DNA of 64,000 nucleotides from Pelagibacteraceae bacterium AG-426-I15. GTDB taxonomy: Bacteria > Pseudomonadota > Alphaproteobacteria > Pelagibacterales > Pelagibacteraceae. Location of the stretch: assembly GCA_003213135.1 (NCBI GenBank), contig QCNT01000001.1:272767-336766 (forward strand). Reading direction: 5' to 3'. This document shows positions 42,090-52,066 of the stretch, one piece after another. The first letter of the stretch is position 1, and each line of letters opens with the position of its first letter. A program made the position numbers and the translations under genes. Below the pieces are notes generated by a model. It saw only the letters and a list, made by a program, of their open reading frames with translations, ran no database searches and had not been told where the DNA came from.

Positions 42090-42896
42090 ATGACCAAAAA
42101 TTTATTTTTTTCGTTTTTATTCCATGCCCTAGTAATTTTTCTAACAGCTTTATCTCTGCCATTTATGTTAAGAGAACCAATTGATTTACCACCGATTGTT
42201 TCAGTTGAGTTTATTGAAATTAAAGACAAAACCTACATACCTTTTGCTCCTAAAGCGCGAGAAATAATTGACAAGGCTAAAGAAGAGGAAAAAAGAATAG
42301 TTTCTGAACAAGCCCCCCCATCTGCTAAAGCCAAGGAAAAACCAGATAGAATTCCAATGCCAGAGGATAAAAAACAAAAAAAAGAAATGGTTAAAAAAAA
42401 ACAGAATCCTGAGGAAATTAAACCTGAAATTAGACAATCATCAGAATTTGAAAAAAAAGAATTATTCGATACAAACGAAATAGCAGCCTTAATTGATAAA
42501 GCGAAAGAAGAGCAAGCAAATACACAGAAAAAAACAGATAAATTAACACAAAGTAGTGTTAAAAATTCTTTTGCTCAGGCATTGTCATTATCTGAAGAAG
42601 ATGCATTAAGAGCCCAAATTTTTGGTTGTTGGAGCGTCCCATTAGGTTTACCCTATGATAAAAATTTGCTTGTTAGAATAAAACTTAAATTAAAACCAGA
42701 TGGAACTATACTTAAATCTGAAATTTTGGATCACGCAAGAATGAACACACCTGGACAAAGTTTCTATAAAATTCTCGCTGAAAGTGCCTTAAGGGCCGTA
42801 AGAATCTGTCAACCACTTAAAGTACCACCAACTGGATATGATAGATGGAAAGATTTACAGTTAAACTTTGATCCTACAGAAATGTTAAAAGGTTAA
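42090..42896 (+). CDS. tolA: TolA-like protein with TonB-type C-terminal domain
   Basis: 268 residues: an N-terminal membrane anchor ([19 protein letters not shown], about 7-25), a charged Lys/Glu/Pro-rich middle (about 50-165) expected to span the periplasm, and a C-terminal domain with [33 protein letters not shown] and [14 protein letters not shown], matching TolA/TonB_C. It links TolQR with TolB-Pal. The helical middle is shorter than in E. coli TolA (421 residues), as usual in alphaproteobacteria. Confidence 0.88.
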   Translation: MTKNLFFSFLFHALVIFLTALSLPFMLREPIDLPPIVSVEFIEIKDKTYIPFAPKAREIIDKAKEEEKRIVSEQAPPSAKAKEKPDRIPMPEDKKQKKEMVKKKQNPEEIKPEIRQSSEFEKKELFDTNEIAALIDKAKEEQANTQKKTDKLTQSSVKNSFAQALSLSEEDALRAQIFGCWSVPLGLPYDKNLLVRIKLKLKPDGTILKSEILDHARMNTPGQSFYKILAESALRAVRICQPLKVPPTGYDRWKDLQLNFDPTEMLKG

Positions 42897-42901
42897 ACTT
42901 G

Positions 42902-44239
42902 ATGAAAAAAATAATCATTTTATTTTTATATATCATATTAAGCTTTTCCAAAGCTCAGGCTTTAATAAAAGTTGATATTACTAGGGGTAACCTAGATCCT
43001 TTGCCAGTAGCAATATCACCTTTACACGTTGATGGAAAATCAGAAAAATTTTCTTTATTTGAAGTAAATAAATTAGGTTCCGAAATATCTAAAATCATAG
43101 AGCAAAATATTAAATCTACTGGTTTATTTAACCCCCTAAATAAAGATGCATTTGTTCAAAAACCAGATATTGCACACTTAAAACCACGATTTGAAGACTG
43201 GAGACTAATAAAAGCTCAAGCTTTGGTAACAGGCAAACTTTTAATTAAAGATGATAAATTAAAAGTAGAGTTTAGATTATGGGATCTTACAGCAGCTAAA
43301 GAGATGTTGGCACTTTCGTTTACAACCACACCAAATAACTGGAGAAGAGTAGCCCATATAATATCCGACAAGATTTATGAGAGACTAACAGGAGAAGGCG
43401 GATATTTTGATACAAGAATAATTTATGTTTCAGAGACAGGACCAAAAGATCAAAGAGTTAAAAAATTGGCATTAATGGATCAAGATGGTTACAACATTAA
43501 GTATTTGACTTTAGGAAACGAACTTGTTCTTACACCGAGATTTAATCCAACAAATCAATTAGTAACATACATGTCTTATTTTAAAAATTTGCCCAGGGTA
43601 TATTTATTAGATATAGAAACAGGAATACAAGAAATTGTTGGTAATTTTCCAGGCATGACTTTTGCACCAAGATTTTCCCCAGATGGAAAAAAAATTATTA
43701 TGAGTTTCGCTAAAGATGGTAATTCGGATATATATTCAATGGATATTGAAACTAGAATTGTAGAGCAAATAACAAAACATCCCTCCATAGATACATCACC
43801 CTCATACTCACCAGACGGTAAATATGTTGCTTTTAATTCTGATAGGAGTGGACTACAACAAATTTACGTTATGAGAAGTGACGGAACTGGTGTTAAAAGA
43901 ATAACTCACGGGAAGGGTATATACGGCACTCCTGTTTGGTCACCCAGAGGTGACTTGATAGCTTTTACAAAAGTTAGAAAAGGAAGATTTTATATTGGCG
44001 TAATGAGGTCCGACGGTTCTGGAGAAAGGTTGTTAACTGAAAATTTTTATCAAGAGGCTCCTTCATGGTCACCAAATGGAAGAGTTTTGATATTTTACAG
44101 AGAGACTAAATCTGACAAAACAGGAAAGGGCTTTTCAGCGAAACTTTGGTCTATTGATATTACAGGTTACAATGAAAGAAGGGTAAAAACTGAAACAGAT
44201 GCTTCAGACCCATCTTGGTCCTCGTTATTGTCAAAGTAG
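42902..44239 (+). CDS. tolB: Tol-Pal system beta-propeller protein TolB
   Basis: About 445 residues. An in-frame TTG at 42899 precedes the ATG at 42902, and the ATG is preferred. A signal peptide ([19 protein letters not shown]) exports it to the periplasm. The N-terminal domain (about 22-170) is followed by repeated WD40-like blades: [69 protein letters not shown] and [16 protein letters not shown]. It binds Pal and TolA. The 86-nt gap to pal is larger than elsewhere in the operon. Confidence 0.94.
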   Translation: MKKIIILFLYIILSFSKAQALIKVDITRGNLDPLPVAISPLHVDGKSEKFSLFEVNKLGSEISKIIEQNIKSTGLFNPLNKDAFVQKPDIAHLKPRFEDWRLIKAQALVTGKLLIKDDKLKVEFRLWDLTAAKEMLALSFTTTPNNWRRVAHIISDKIYERLTGEGGYFDTRIIYVSETGPKDQRVKKLALMDQDGYNIKYLTLGNELVLTPRFNPTNQLVTYMSYFKNLPRVYLLDIETGIQEIVGNFPGMTFAPRFSPDGKKIIMSFAKDGNSDIYSMDIETRIVEQITKHPSIDTSPSYSPDGKYVAFNSDRSGLQQIYVMRSDGTGVKRITHGKGIYGTPVWSPRGDLIAFTKVRKGRFYIGVMRSDGSGERLLTENFYQEAPSWSPNGRVLIFYRETKSDKTGKGFSAKLWSIDITGYNERRVKTETDASDPSWSSLLSK

Positions 44240-44249
44240 TTGTTTTTTC

Positions 44250-44264
44250 AGCACAATTTGTGCT
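44250..44264. repeat. Short palindrome between tolB and pal
   Basis: AGCACAA / TTGTGCT with one central base, perfect 7-bp arms. The loop is too small for a normal hairpin, so it could be an operator-like site for a second promoter in front of pal, or chance. No regulator is known. Confidence 0.3.
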
Positions 44265-44325
44265 TGCAACATCTGAATAAATTTGAAATATTACACCAAC
44301 CTTAAATATATTTAGGAGATTGAAA

Positions 44326-44799
44326 ATGAAATTTAATTTAGCGCTTAGAAACCTTTTAATAGTTTTGTTTGGTGCTTTAGTTCTGTCAGCTTGCTCTACT
44401 ACAAAGAAGGGCGATCTATCGGGGGACGTATATACCGGAACTGAAACTATTGAGTATTTAGCAAAGGGAGTTCCGGACAGAGTTTTTTTTGCTACAAACA
44501 AATCAAGTTTAACTACTGCTGCAAGAGATACTTTAAGAAAACAAGCTACGTGGCTTAGAAAAAACAAAGATATCTCAGTAACAGTTGAAGGGCACGCCGA
44601 CGAGCGAGGCACAAGAGAGTACAACTTAGCATTAGGAGAAAGAAGAGCTAATGCTGCGAAAGATTATTTGATGACTTACGGAATTTCAGGAAAACGAATT
44701 AGCGTAATTAGCTATGGTAAAGAGAAACCAGTTAATCCTGCATCGAATCCTTTAGCCTGGTCTCAAAATAGAAGATCGGTTTCAGTAAAAGCAAACTAA
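44326..44799 (+). CDS. pal: Peptidoglycan-associated lipoprotein Pal
   Basis: 157 residues from the ATG at 44326. An in-frame TTG at 44320 is less likely because AGGAG lies 7 nt before the ATG. The lipoprotein signal ends in lipobox LSAC with Cys23. The OmpA-like domain has YNLALGERRANAAKDYLMTY and EGHADERGTREYN, the peptidoglycan (meso-DAP) binding pattern. It anchors the outer membrane to the cell wall and partners with TolB. It ends just before a strong terminator. Confidence 0.95.
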   Translation: MKFNLALRNLLIVLFGALVLSACSTTKKGDLSGDVYTGTETIEYLAKGVPDRVFFATNKSSLTTAARDTLRKQATWLRKNKDISVTVEGHADERGTREYNLALGERRANAAKDYLMTYGISGKRISVISYGKEKPVNPASNPLAWSQNRRSVSVKAN

Positions 44800-44810
44800 T
44801 TTTTAAAATA

Positions 44811-44853
44811 TAAAGACCCCGTTATCATTGAAAAATAACGGGGTCTTTTTTTT
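44811..44853 (+). terminator. Rho-independent terminator after pal
   Basis: Perfect stem GACCCCGTTAT (44815-44825) with ATAACGGGGTC (44835-44845), a 9-nt loop, then eight T residues (44846-44853). This is the clearest intrinsic terminator in the window and ends the tol-pal transcript before cpoB, which therefore probably has its own promoter or depends on read-through. Confidence 0.93.
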
Positions 44854-44882
44854 GCCATTTTTTTTATAAATAAGTGTAATCA

Positions 44883-45857
44883 ATGATTTTAGAAAAAAAA
44901 TTTAGTATAAAAATACTCATCTCAGTTTTTTGTGTAATTTTTTTTATATTGTACAATCCTAACCATATCAAAGCTGAAGAAGAAGAATTAACAGACGTAA
45001 GAGGAGAGCTTCAAAAGATTAGTGCTGATTTAAAAACACTAGAGAGAGCTTTTTACAAAACTTCAGAGATGAAACCAGCTAAAATTTCTCCTGGAAGTAT
45101 AAACGAGGATGTACTGACACGTCATTTATTAAAATTAAATGAAATAGAGGAACAATTCCAAGAGTTGACTAACAAGTATGAGGAAATCAATTTTAAGATA
45201 GATAGATTGTCAAATAGAATTACAAAAATTCAATCCGATAATCAAATGAGATTTAGTGATTTAGAAAGCATAAGTTCAGGGGATGCGCCACAACAATCTA
45301 CAAAAAAACAAAAAAGATTACCTGGCACAGATTTACCACAAGATCTTGGAAGAATATCGAATACGGATTTAAATACAACAAGTGAAGTTCAGAAAACGCA
45401 GTCAGTGGAGTCCGCTGGGCTAGTCGTAACAGAGCAAAAGCCAAAAAAATCTTTGTTACCCAACAAACCACCAAAAGAACAATATGATTTTGCAGTAAGT
45501 TTTATAAAAGTTGGTGACTATGAAACTGCAGAATTCGCCCTAAGAGAATTTATTGATAAAAATAAAAAAAATGAATTAGCTGGAAGCGCCCAATACTGGT
45601 ATGGAGAAACTTTTAGAGTAAGACAGTTATACCAAGATGCTGCCGCAGCGTATTTAGATGGTTATCAAAACTATCCTAAAAGTAAAAAAGCTCCTATAAA
45701 CTTATTAAAGCTGGGAAGCACTTTGGTTAAAATGGGTGAAAAAGAACAAGGTTGCCTCATGATTCAAGGAGTTAAAAAAGAATATCCAAAAGCTAGTCCG
45801 TCTGTGCTACAAAAAGCTGAGTATGAAAAGAAAAAGTTTAAATGCACAAAAGCTTAA
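44883..45857 (+). CDS. cpoB: Tol-Pal associated periplasmic protein CpoB (YbgF)
   Basis: 324 residues. A hydrophobic N-terminus (ILISVFCVIFFILY) acts as signal peptide, then a coiled-coil segment (about 35-125) for trimerisation, a low-complexity linker, and C-terminal TPR repeats: PPKEQYDFAVSFIKVGDYET, SAQYWYGETFRVRQLYQDAA and YPKSKKAPINLLKLGSTLVK. CpoB couples outer-membrane constriction to septal wall synthesis. Its last 35 nt overlap tilS in another frame. Confidence 0.9.
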   Translation: MILEKKFSIKILISVFCVIFFILYNPNHIKAEEEELTDVRGELQKISADLKTLERAFYKTSEMKPAKISPGSINEDVLTRHLLKLNEIEEQFQELTNKYEEINFKIDRLSNRITKIQSDNQMRFSDLESISSGDAPQQSTKKQKRLPGTDLPQDLGRISNTDLNTTSEVQKTQSVESAGLVVTEQKPKKSLLPNKPPKEQYDFAVSFIKVGDYETAEFALREFIDKNKKNELAGSAQYWYGETFRVRQLYQDAAAAYLDGYQNYPKSKKAPINLLKLGSTLVKMGEKEQGCLMIQGVKKEYPKASPSVLQKAEYEKKKFKCTKA

Positions 45858-46845
45858 TAAAACTCTTCTAAAAAATAAAAAAATTTTAAAGCTATATTCA
45901 AAATTAAAAAAAGTTTTATCAAAATATAGAAATTGCAAATCATTTACAGTAGCAGTATCCGGGGGCCCAGATAGCTTAGCTTTAACTGGTCTTTGTAAAA
46001 TATTACTTAGTGAAAAGAAATATAAAGTATTTTTTGCACTTGTAGACCATAATCTCAGAAGAAATTCCAACGTAGAAGCTAAACAAGTTAAAAATTTACT
46101 AAAAAAAAATTCCATAAAATTAGTTGTTTTGAAAAACAAAAAAAGAATCAACAAGAATATTCAAAAAAATGCTAGAGAGATAAGATATGATCTTTTATCG
46201 AATTTCTGTAAAAAAGAAGGTGTCAAACATTTGCTAACCGCGCATCATCTAGACGATCAGGTTGAGACTTTTTTTATTAGGTTGTCCAGAGGAAGCGGGG
46301 TCGAGGGTTTATCATCAATGCTGGAAAAAACAAAATTGAGGTATAATATTAACTTATTAAGACCATTTTTGGATATAAACAAAGAAGAACTTAATTATAT
46401 TGCAATAAAAATTTTTAAAAAAACATTTAAAGATCCTAGCAATACAAATAAAAAATTTTTAAGAACTAATATTAGAAGACTTAAGAAAAACCTTCTAAGA
46501 AATGGTATTGACCCAATTAAAATTGCACATTCAATTAAAAATATTGCATTAACTAAAGATGCAATAAATTTTTATGTAATTAAATCTATGAAAAAAATCG
46601 TTAAATATAAAAAAAAAGAAACGGTTTTAAATCTTGAGGATTTTAAAAAAGAACCAAAGGAAATTAAATTTAGAATAATCAATAATATTGTAAAAAAAAG
46701 AGCTAATACTTATTACCCTCCAAGATCATATAAAGTAGTAAATTTGATTAATCGAATTGAAGGCAAAAAATTAAAGAAATGTACTTTAGGGGGCTGTCTT
46801 TTTGAAAAAAGAAATAATTTCCTATATGTTTCAAGAGAATTTTAA
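45823..46845 (+). CDS. tilS: tRNA(Ile)-lysidine synthase
   Basis: 340 residues. The PP-loop motif VAVSGGPDSLAL is near 43-54, followed by VDHNLRRNSN, LTAHHLDDQVETFFIRLSRG near 140-159 and LLRPFLDINKEEL. The enzyme converts C34 of tRNA-Ile(CAU) to lysidine, which is essential for reading AUA, a codon used often in this A+T-rich genome. The C-terminal domain is short. The start overlaps cpoB by 35 nt, and a first-30-residue Lys-rich extension precedes the catalytic domain. Confidence 0.92.
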   Translation: MKRKSLNAQKLNKTLLKNKKILKLYSKLKKVLSKYRNCKSFTVAVSGGPDSLALTGLCKILLSEKKYKVFFALVDHNLRRNSNVEAKQVKNLLKKNSIKLVVLKNKKRINKNIQKNAREIRYDLLSNFCKKEGVKHLLTAHHLDDQVETFFIRLSRGSGVEGLSSMLEKTKLRYNINLLRPFLDINKEELNYIAIKIFKKTFKDPSNTNKKFLRTNIRRLKKNLLRNGIDPIKIAHSIKNIALTKDAINFYVIKSMKKIVKYKKKETVLNLEDFKKEPKEIKFRIINNIVKKRANTYYPPRSYKVVNLINRIEGKKLKKCTLGGCLFEKRNNFLYVSREF

Positions 46846-46961
46846 CAAATATTATAATTTTAATAACTAATTGCTAAATAGTGTAGAAATTGCCGCATTT
46901 ATAACAAATCTTTTGATTTCAATATACTTGTTTAAATTATAATAATACCTATTTATATATT
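46846..46961 (+). promoter_or_regulatory. Intergenic region and likely promoter of ftsH
   Basis: A 116-nt spacer, one of the longest in the core part. It contains TATAAT at 46938-46943 with a possible -35 TTGATT at 46913-46918 (19-nt spacing), 18 nt before the ftsH ATG. No heat-shock promoter consensus was evident. The assignment is by eye only. Confidence 0.35.
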
Positions 46962-48857
46962 ATGAACTTTAGAAATTTAATAATGTGGGGTTTGATAGTC
47001 CTCTTGTCTGTCGGGCTGTTTAACCTTTTTCAAGATCCTAGGGGAGTTAGAGCACAAGACGAACAAATAGCTTTCTCCAAATTCCTTGAAGAAGTGGACT
47101 CAGGTAGAGTTGTTCAAGTAGAAATTTCAGGAAATAATATTAACGGAACATTATCCGACGGATCAAAATTTAAAACATATTCTCCAAATTATCCTGAGCT
47201 TGTAGGCAAGCTTTCCGAAAGAGGTGTAAGTATAGTTGCTTCGCCAGTTGAAGATAAAATGCCCTCACTGATCGGGGTGCTTTTGTCTTGGGTTCCAATG
47301 TTGTTACTTATTGGAGTATGGATTTTCTTCATGCGTCAAATGCAAGGAGGAAGAGGCGGAGCTATGGGTTTTGGAAAATCAAAAGCTAAACTTTTAACTG
47401 AAGCTCAAGGAAAAGTTACATTTAATGATGTAGCTGGTATTGAAGAGGCAAAAGAAGAAGTAGAGGAGATTGTTGATTTTTTAAAAGACCCTAAAAAATT
47501 TAGAAGACTGGGTGGAAAAATTCCAAAAGGCGCATTACTCATTGGCCCCCCTGGAACAGGAAAAACTTTGTTAGCTAAAGCAATAGCTGGTGAAGCAGAT
47601 GTTCCTTTTTTTACAATTTCAGGATCTGATTTTGTTGAAATGTTTGTGGGTGTTGGAGCTTCAAGAGTAAGAGACATGTTCGAACAAGGAAAAAAACACG
47701 CACCATGTATAATTTTTATAGACGAAATAGATGCCGTCGGAAGGAGTAGAGGAGCAGGTTTAGGAGGCGGTAATGATGAAAGAGAACAAACTTTAAACCA
47801 ATTATTAGTCGAGATGGATGGTTTTGATACTAATGAAGGAATAATTTTAATTGCAGCAACTAACAGACCCGATGTTTTAGATCCCGCTCTTTTAAGACCA
47901 GGAAGGTTTGACAGACAAGTTGTAGTACCAAATCCAGATATTCTTGGAAGGGAAGCTATTTTAAAAGTTCATATTAGAAAGATAAATACTGGTCCCGATG
48001 TTAAGCTTAGAACAATTGCAAGAGGAACCCCTGGGTTTTCAGGAGCAGATTTAGCCAACTTAGTTAATGAGTCTGCATTGTTAGCAGCTAGAAAAAATAA
48101 AAGAGTTGTAACAATGTCTGATGTAGAAGAAGCAAAAGACAAAGTAATGATGGGTGCCGAAAGAAGATCTATGGTTATGAGTGAAGAAGAAAAAAAACTT
48201 ACCGCATATCATGAAGGTGGACACGCAATTGTTGCACTTAATGAAAAAGCATCTGACCCAATTCACAAAGCCACAATTATACCAAGGGGAAGAGCTCTGG
48301 GTATGGTCATGAGACTACCAGAAAGAGATCAATTATCTGTTACAAGAGAAAAAATGTATTCTGATATAGCCGTTGCAATGGGAGGAAGAATTGCTGAAGA
48401 ATTAATTTTTGGTTATGAAAAAATAACCTCAGGAGCATCCTCAGATATTGATATGGCAACTAAAATGGCAAAAAACATGGTGACAAGATATGGTATGAGC
48501 AAAGACTTAGGGACAGTTGCTTATGGTGAAAACGAAGACGAGGTATTTCTTGGAAGGCAAATTGCTAGACAGCAAAATATGTCAGAAGAAACTGCGAAAA
48601 AAGTAGATATTGAAGTTAAAAAAATTATAGATACTAGCTATGAGAGAGCAAAAAATGTTTTAACCGAAAAAATAGATGATCTACACAAAATCGCCAAAGC
48701 CTTACTTGTTTATGAAACTTTGACTGGAGATGAAATAAGAGATTTAATTTTAAAAAATATACAACCCGCTAAACTCTCCAAGAAAGACGAAGAATCTGAA
48801 GATAAAGCGTCATCAGCTATAGATTCTATTGGTTTAAAACCAAAACCAGCATTATAA
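46962..48857 (+). CDS. ftsH: ATP-dependent zinc metalloprotease FtsH
   Basis: 631 residues. Two N-terminal membrane helices (about 5-22 and 103-123) flank a periplasmic domain. The AAA+ domain has Walker [19 protein letters not shown] (about 194-211), Walker [16 protein letters not shown] and the arginine-finger region [20 protein letters not shown]. The protease site is HEGGH in [13 protein letters not shown] near 417, with a distal Asp in [12 protein letters not shown]. It degrades membrane and regulatory proteins, including RpoH in other bacteria. The tilS-ftsH-folP-glmM order is standard for the group. Confidence 0.96.
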   Translation: MNFRNLIMWGLIVLLSVGLFNLFQDPRGVRAQDEQIAFSKFLEEVDSGRVVQVEISGNNINGTLSDGSKFKTYSPNYPELVGKLSERGVSIVASPVEDKMPSLIGVLLSWVPMLLLIGVWIFFMRQMQGGRGGAMGFGKSKAKLLTEAQGKVTFNDVAGIEEAKEEVEEIVDFLKDPKKFRRLGGKIPKGALLIGPPGTGKTLLAKAIAGEADVPFFTISGSDFVEMFVGVGASRVRDMFEQGKKHAPCIIFIDEIDAVGRSRGAGLGGGNDEREQTLNQLLVEMDGFDTNEGIILIAATNRPDVLDPALLRPGRFDRQVVVPNPDILGREAILKVHIRKINTGPDVKLRTIARGTPGFSGADLANLVNESALLAARKNKRVVTMSDVEEAKDKVMMGAERRSMVMSEEEKKLTAYHEGGHAIVALNEKASDPIHKATIIPRGRALGMVMRLPERDQLSVTREKMYSDIAVAMGGRIAEELIFGYEKITSGASSDIDMATKMAKNMVTRYGMSKDLGTVAYGENEDEVFLGRQIARQQNMSEETAKKVDIEVKKIIDTSYERAKNVLTEKIDDLHKIAKALLVYETLTGDEIRDLILKNIQPAKLSKKDEESEDKASSAIDSIGLKPKPAL

Positions 48858-48869
48858 TATCAATAAATC

Positions 48870-49931
48870 ATGAGAAAGTATTACACAAGGCCGTGTAATT
48901 TTTATCATGGAAGAGCCGCAAATAGTCTCATTAAATTAAAAAAAGCTTTTCCGTTAAATGGTAAAAAAAACATAGCATTTGATAGAATTGAAATTTTTTT
49001 AAGAGAAAAAAACAAAGTAAGAAATAGTTTAATTCACATTAAAGATATACGCAAACTAAATAAAAATATTAAAAAAATTATTCAACAAGATTTGAAAAAA
49101 ATTATTTCAAAAAGGAAAAACTTTCTCAAAAATGTTAATTTTAACGAAACCTCAATTATGGGTGTGCTTAATTTAACTCCTGATAGTTTTTCAGACGGCG
49201 GAAGATTTAATACGAAAAATAAAGCATTTAAACAAATCTCTAATATGATTAATTCTGGAGCAAAAATTATTGACATAGGAGGGGAGTCCACACGACCAGG
49301 ATCTATGACAATTGATCCAAAACTTGAATGGAAAAGAGTCGAATATATTTTGAGAAATTTCAAAAAAAAATATAAAAAGGTTTGCTTATCAATTGATACT
49401 AGAAAATCTGACGTAATGATTAAGAGTATAAAATGTGGAGCAGATATAATTAATGATGTATCGGGTTTTAGCCATGATCCTTATGCGCTTCCAAAATTAA
49501 AAAACTTTAATGTTTCAAAAATCTTACATCATATGCAAGGAACTCCAAATACTATGCAAAAAAACCCAAGATACCAAAATGTTTTATTAGATATTTATGA
49601 CTTCTTTGAAAGAGAGATTTTGAACGTATCAAAAGATAAAAAAATTATACTAGACCCTGGAATTGGTTTTGGTAAAACTTTGAAACATAATTTGACTTTA
49701 ATTTCCAAAATATCTTTGTTTCATAGTCTTGGCTTTCCTATTTTGATTGGAACATCTAGAAAAAGATTTATTAATCAAATATCTGGAGAGTATGACAGTA
49801 AAGATAGAATAGGCGGCACTCTAGCCTCAATTCTTTTTTTATTGGCTCAAGGTGTGCAAATTTTTAGAGTGCACAACGTTCGAGAAGTAAAACAGGGAGT
49901 CATGGTTTTTGAGAAAATAAATGAAAAATAA
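48870..49931 (+). CDS. folP: Dihydropteroate synthase with N-terminal extension
   Basis: 353 residues, about 75 longer than E. coli FolP. The catalytic barrel begins near 95 with IMGVLNLTPDSFSDGGRF and has DIGGESTRPGSM, SIDTRKSDVM, INDVSGF, LHHMQGTPNTMQ, ILDPGIGFGKT and GTSRKRFI. The N-terminal part (residues 1-90, starting MRKYYTRPCNFYHGR) is basic and resembles the extension seen in other alphaproteobacterial FolP proteins. Its role is unknown. It condenses p-aminobenzoate with the pterin diphosphate. It overlaps glmM by 11 nt. Confidence 0.92.
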   Translation: MRKYYTRPCNFYHGRAANSLIKLKKAFPLNGKKNIAFDRIEIFLREKNKVRNSLIHIKDIRKLNKNIKKIIQQDLKKIISKRKNFLKNVNFNETSIMGVLNLTPDSFSDGGRFNTKNKAFKQISNMINSGAKIIDIGGESTRPGSMTIDPKLEWKRVEYILRNFKKKYKKVCLSIDTRKSDVMIKSIKCGADIINDVSGFSHDPYALPKLKNFNVSKILHHMQGTPNTMQKNPRYQNVLLDIYDFFEREILNVSKDKKIILDPGIGFGKTLKHNLTLISKISLFHSLGFPILIGTSRKRFINQISGEYDSKDRIGGTLASILFLLAQGVQIFRVHNVREVKQGVMVFEKINEK

Positions 49932-51252
49932 GTATTTTGGTACAGATGGCATAAGAGGAACTGTTAATCAAGGAAACATTACTGGGGAAAAGTTTTTTAA
50001 ATTTGGATTAGCATCCGGTACATATTTTAAAAATCAAAAAAAAACAAAACAAATTGCAATCATAGCAAAAGATACAAGACTATCAGGGTATACTTTGGAA
50101 CCAGCACTTGTATCAGGACTTGTATCCGGTGGAATGAATGTTTTCACATTAGGCCCTTTACCAACCAATGGACTTGCAATGTTAACAAAATTAATGGGAG
50201 CAAATATGGGTATAATGATTACGGCTTCGCATAATCCTTATTATGACAATGGTTTAAAATTGTTTGGACCTGACGGTACAAAGTTATCTGATAAAATTGA
50301 AAAAAAAATTGAAATATTAATAGACGCCAAAAATACGAAACAGTTAACAAACCCACAATTGCTTGGAAGAGTAAAACGTCTCGAGGATGGAAATGACAAG
50401 TATATTGGTATACTAAAAAATAATTTTCCAAGTAATTTTCATCTCAAAGGTACAAAAATAGTTTTAGATTGTGCGAATGGTGCTTGTTATAAAGCTGCAC
50501 CTAAATTGCTAAAAACTCTTGGAGCAAAAGTTATTTCTATCGGAGTAAAACCTAATGGATTAAACATAAATGAAAAATGTGGATCAACTTACCCTTCAAA
50601 AATTAAAAATGCTGTAAAAAAATATAAAGCTAATATTGGTATCTCATTCGATGGAGATGCTGACAGGGTCATTATGTGTGATGAAAAAGGCAAAATAATA
50701 GATGGAGACCAAATTATTGCAATGTTAGCTCGTCGTTGGAAATCTAAAAAAATATTGAAGGGAGGAGTTATAGGAACATTAATGTCCAATTATGGTTTAG
50801 AAAGATTTTTAAATAATGAAAAAATAAAATTTTCTAGATCTAAAGTGGGGGATAGATATGTTAAAGAAAAAATGAAAAAACTAAATTATAATTTAGGGGG
50901 TGAGCAGTCCGGACATATCATTCTAGGAAAATTTGCAACAACCGGCGATGGTCTTCTAGTGGCTTTAGAAGTATTGTTTTCTCTAAGAAAAGGTAAAAAG
51001 GCCAGTCAACTCTTAAAAGTTTTTAAACCATTACCCCAAATTTTAGAGAACGTAGTGGTTAATGATAAAAATATTATTAGCAAATCAAAAGTTAAAAATG
51101 CAATAAAGAAAGCAAACAAACTAATGAGTCAAAAAGGTAGACTTTTAGTTAGAAAATCTGGAACAGAACCAAAAATTAGGATAATGGCTGAGTCATATGA
51201 TAAAAGTTTAATTTTAAAATGCATAAAAATAATCAAAAAATCTATTAAATAA
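49921..51252 (+). CDS. glmM: Phosphoglucosamine mutase
   Basis: 443 residues of the alpha-D-phosphohexomutase family. It starts KYFGTDGIRGTVNQG. The phosphoserine loop is MITASHNPYYDNGLKLFGPD (about 98-117), the metal loop is ISFDGDADRVIM (about 240-251), the sugar-binding loop is GGEQSGHII, and the phosphate-binding end is VRKSGTEPKIRIM. It converts glucosamine 6-phosphate to glucosamine 1-phosphate for peptidoglycan and LPS. The folP-glmM overlap is a widespread arrangement. Confidence 0.95.
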   Translation: MKNKYFGTDGIRGTVNQGNITGEKFFKFGLASGTYFKNQKKTKQIAIIAKDTRLSGYTLEPALVSGLVSGGMNVFTLGPLPTNGLAMLTKLMGANMGIMITASHNPYYDNGLKLFGPDGTKLSDKIEKKIEILIDAKNTKQLTNPQLLGRVKRLEDGNDKYIGILKNNFPSNFHLKGTKIVLDCANGACYKAAPKLLKTLGAKVISIGVKPNGLNINEKCGSTYPSKIKNAVKKYKANIGISFDGDADRVIMCDEKGKIIDGDQIIAMLARRWKSKKILKGGVIGTLMSNYGLERFLNNEKIKFSRSKVGDRYVKEKMKKLNYNLGGEQSGHIILGKFATTGDGLLVALEVLFSLRKGKKASQLLKVFKPLPQILENVVVNDKNIISKSKVKNAIKKANKLMSQKGRLLVRKSGTEPKIRIMAESYDKSLILKCIKIIKKSIK

Positions 51253-51253
51253 A

Positions 51254-52066
51254 TTGAAACCTAAATCAAAAATTTTAATAATTGCAGGATCAGACTCATC
51301 TGGTGGAGCAGGAATTCAAGCAGATATTAAAACAGTTACAGCATTAGGCGGCTACGCAATGACAGCTGTAACTGCCATTACAGCTCAGAATACTACTGGA
51401 GTTAATTCAGTTATTCCCATACCGCCTAAAGAAATAAAAAAACAAATTTTATTCACCTCGAAAGATATTAAACCTGATGCTATTAAAATTGGAATGCTTC
51501 ATTCACCGGATGTAATTAATTCTGTGATTAAATCTCTTAAAAAAATTCGAACTAAAAAAATAATTTTAGATCCAGTTATGGTTGCAAAAGGTGGATTCAA
51601 ATTAATTAATGATAGAGCAATAAAAACTTTAAAAGATAAACTCATCAAAAAAGTTTTTCTTATAACACCAAATATTCCAGAAGCAGAAGTTTTAACTAAA
51701 ATTAAAATCAAAAGTCTTGACGACATGATTCATGCAGCCAATATTTTGCTTCAATCTGGTGTTAAAAATATTTTGATTAAAGGAGGTCATAGAAATACAA
51801 AGAATATGAAAGATGTATTTTTAAACAAAAAAGAATTAAAAATTTTTAACAGCAAAAGAATTAAAACTAAAAACACTCACGGAACAGGCTGTACCTTATC
51901 AAGTGCAATTGCAACTTTCTTCGCATGTGGAAAAAACTTAAATAAATCCTGTGAGCTTGGGATTAAATATGTTAATCAATCGATTAGATCTAATCTTAAA
52001 TATGGAAAAGGTCATGGACCAATTAATCATTTGAGCTCAATAAAAATAGACAGGAAATATAAATAA
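51254..52066 (+). CDS. thiD: Hydroxymethylpyrimidine (phosphate) kinase
   Basis: A 270-residue ribokinase-fold enzyme with TTG start, 1 nt after glmM. It shows [20 protein letters not shown] near 9-28, [40 protein letters not shown] and the anion-hole/catalytic motif [13 protein letters not shown] near 208-220. It phosphorylates HMP twice to HMP-PP for ThiE. SAR11 lacks thiC-dependent HMP synthesis and takes the pyrimidine from sea water, so this enzyme would act on salvaged precursor. It overlaps purA by 1 nt. Confidence 0.93.
   Translation: MKPKSKILIIAGSDSSGGAGIQADIKTVTALGGYAMTAVTAITAQNTTGVNSVIPIPPKEIKKQILFTSKDIKPDAIKIGMLHSPDVINSVIKSLKKIRTKKIILDPVMVAKGGFKLINDRAIKTLKDKLIKKVFLITPNIPEAEVLTKIKIKSLDDMIHAANILLQSGVKNILIKGGHRNTKNMKDVFLNKKELKIFNSKRIKTKNTHGTGCTLSSAIATFFACGKNLNKSCELGIKYVNQSIRSNLKYGKGHGPINHLSSIKIDRKYK

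Noticed and set aside
44160..44624. 154-codon minus-strand frame across the tolB end and pal
   Set aside because: Antisense to well-supported tolB and pal; no ribosome binding site or family similarity.
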